DNA of 52,334 nucleotides, taken from positions 4,383 through 56,716 of the forward strand of contig NZ_KI928924.1 of the NCBI RefSeq assembly GCF_000521215.1, written 5' to 3'. This DNA is from Labrenzia sp. DG1229. GTDB taxonomy: Bacteria; Pseudomonadota; Alphaproteobacteria; Rhizobiales; Stappiaceae. Below, piece after piece: positions 51,587 to 52,334 of the stretch (position 1 is its first letter; each line of letters opens with the position of its first letter). The notes beneath the pieces were generated by a model. That model made no database searches. It was not told the origin of the DNA and worked only from the letters and a program-made list of their open reading frames with translations. The position numbers and the translations under genes were made by a program.

Positions 51587-52334
51587 CTATGCCGCGAAGC
51601 GGAAGTAGCTCATGCTGATCGACCCATATTCATAGCTGCGGTGCAGAAGTTCGGCGTGGGCCTCCTGGCCAGCAGCACCGAAGGCAAAAAACAGCGGCAA
51701 GAGGTGTTCCTCGGTCGGATGATTTCGCCGGAAGTCAGGGACGGATTCCAGATCCCTGAAATAGTCAATCGATCCGGCCTTCAAACCGTCGTCGAGCCAG
51801 CGATCAAAATTCCTTGCCCAGTCCGGGGCATCCGAGCCCTGAGGCCTGATATCCCCCAGATTGTGCGTGGTGCTTCCGGAACCGGCAATCAGGACACCTG
51901 TTTCTTTCAGAGGCGCAACCGTTCTGCCCAGCCCGTAGACAGTTTCCGGCGTGCTTCCATCGGGAAGCGACAGCGCGGTAACCGGAATGTTCGCCCGGGG
52001 AAATGCAAGGGACAGGGGCACCCAGGCACCATGATCCAGACCCCGGTCGCCATCGAGTTCGACTTCATAACCGGCGTCCTCAAGCAGTCTCGCCGTTTCG
52101 TCAACCCGGTCTTCGTCGGCTCTGGCCGGATAGGACATTTCATGGAGCTCTGGAGGAAACCCGCGGAAATCATGGTAGGTACGCAGCGGACCCGGAGCCG
52201 AGAGTTTCAACCCCTCGGTTTCCCAATGGGCAGACAGGATCAGTATGGCATCCGGCCAGCTCCTGCTGTCCGCAAAGGATCTCAGGAATCGGCTTGCCAA
52301 TGTGTCCTCTATTGCCAGTGTCGGGGCACCGTGG
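51587..52334 (-). CDS. 4,5-DOPA dioxygenase extradiol (LigB/YgiD-type), 5' end cut off
   Basis: The frame stays open to the right edge, so the start is outside the window. At the edge the product reads HGAPTLAIEDTLASRF, the HGxP metal-binding motif of the DODA family, followed by SAHWE, GLDHGAWVPL and HNLGD, each with a conserved histidine. Class III extradiol dioxygenases of this type open catechol rings of DOPA-like compounds; most bacterial substrates are unknown. A start at 52300 would remove the HGxP histidine and is therefore unlikely. Confidence 0.85.
   Translation of the reverse strand, partial: HGAPTLAIEDTLASRFLRSFADSRSWPDAILILSAHWETEGLKLSAPGPLRTYHDFRGFPPELHEMSYPARADEDRVDETARLLEDAGYEVELDGDRGLDHGAWVPLSLAFPRANIPVTALSLPDGSTPETVYGLGRTVAPLKETGVLIAGSGSTTHNLGDIRPQGSDAPDWARNFDRWLDDGLKAGSIDYFRDLESVPDFRRNHPTEEHLLPLFFAFGAAGQEAHAELLHRSYEYGSISMSYFRFAA

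Noticed and set aside
52267..52300. Complete DODA-type gene starting at TTG 52300
   Set aside because: The frame remains open to the edge and encodes the HGxP metal motif upstream, so the gene is cut by the window.

Overview
The window is about 52 kb of gene-dense, GC-rich chromosomal DNA from an alphaproteobacterium. The gene content (CyaC-like redox cyclase, ECF biotin transporter BioMN, TRAP transporter with DctBD, rsmI-yraN-gshB cluster, LpoA-like lipoprotein, IlvD/Edd sugar-acid dehydratase, YffB, AEC and LysE exporters) fits a metabolically versatile member of the Hyphomicrobiales, and marine Stappiaceae (Roseibium/Labrenzia type) would be my guess. The family call is inference from gene content only. 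I see no rRNA, tRNA, CRISPR array, insertion sequence, phage or plasmid gene; this is an ordinary chromosomal segment.

Layout, left to right. 1-1.2 kb: bioM and partial bioN of a biotin ECF transporter, with a strongly structured leader. 1.3-3.7 kb: a MocR-type regulator divergent from a LysE-family exporter, with tandem operator-like repeats between them, then a DUF1330 gene. 3.8-6.9 kb: a small DUF1127-type protein divergent from a LysR regulator, a small acidic orphan, and a class III aminotransferase. 7-11 kb: an M15A-like lipoprotein, YffB, a membrane-anchored 2Fe-2S adenylate cyclase and an ArgE-type deacylase. 11.1-16.5 kb: a complete dipeptide/oligopeptide-type ABC importer with both ATPases fused. 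17.1-21 kb: a degenerate P-type-ATPase-like membrane protein, a sugar-acid dehydratase and an SCP2 protein. 21.1-30.1 kb (all minus strand): a PPOX-family protein, a TRAP transporter (dctPQM), an ECF41 sigma factor with its AhpD-like partner, and the two-component system DctB/DctD. 30.2-32.8 kb: modABC. 32.9-45.7 kb: a GMC oxidoreductase, a polytopic orphan, DUF1203, a PEP-mutase/isocitrate-lyase-family enzyme, an AEC exporter, RsgA, two divergent citrate-synthase-family genes (one with an N-terminal HTH), a DUF533 protein, a secreted orphan, an Lrp regulator and HppD. 45.7-46.2 kb: an AT-rich intergenic region with a likely unannotated small RNA. 46.2-52.3 kb: gshB, a frameshifted yraN, rsmI, an LpoA-like lipoprotein, coaBC, and a DODA-type dioxygenase cut by the window edge.

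Several regulatory circuits can be read from the DNA. The TRAP operon has a near-consensus sigma-54 promoter and an upstream perfect dyad at enhancer distance, matching the neighbouring DctBD pair, although an ECF41 module with its own promoter sits between them. Lrp/HppD, HTH-citrate synthase/citrate synthase, MocR/LysE and LysR/DUF1127 are divergent pairs with dyads or repeats in the shared spacers. The points most worth following are the P-type ATPase pseudoenzyme (17.1-18.7 kb), the putative small RNA (about 46.02-46.14 kb), the redox cyclase, the regulator-like citrate synthase, and the REP-like inverted pairs near 42.3 and 43.9 kb.
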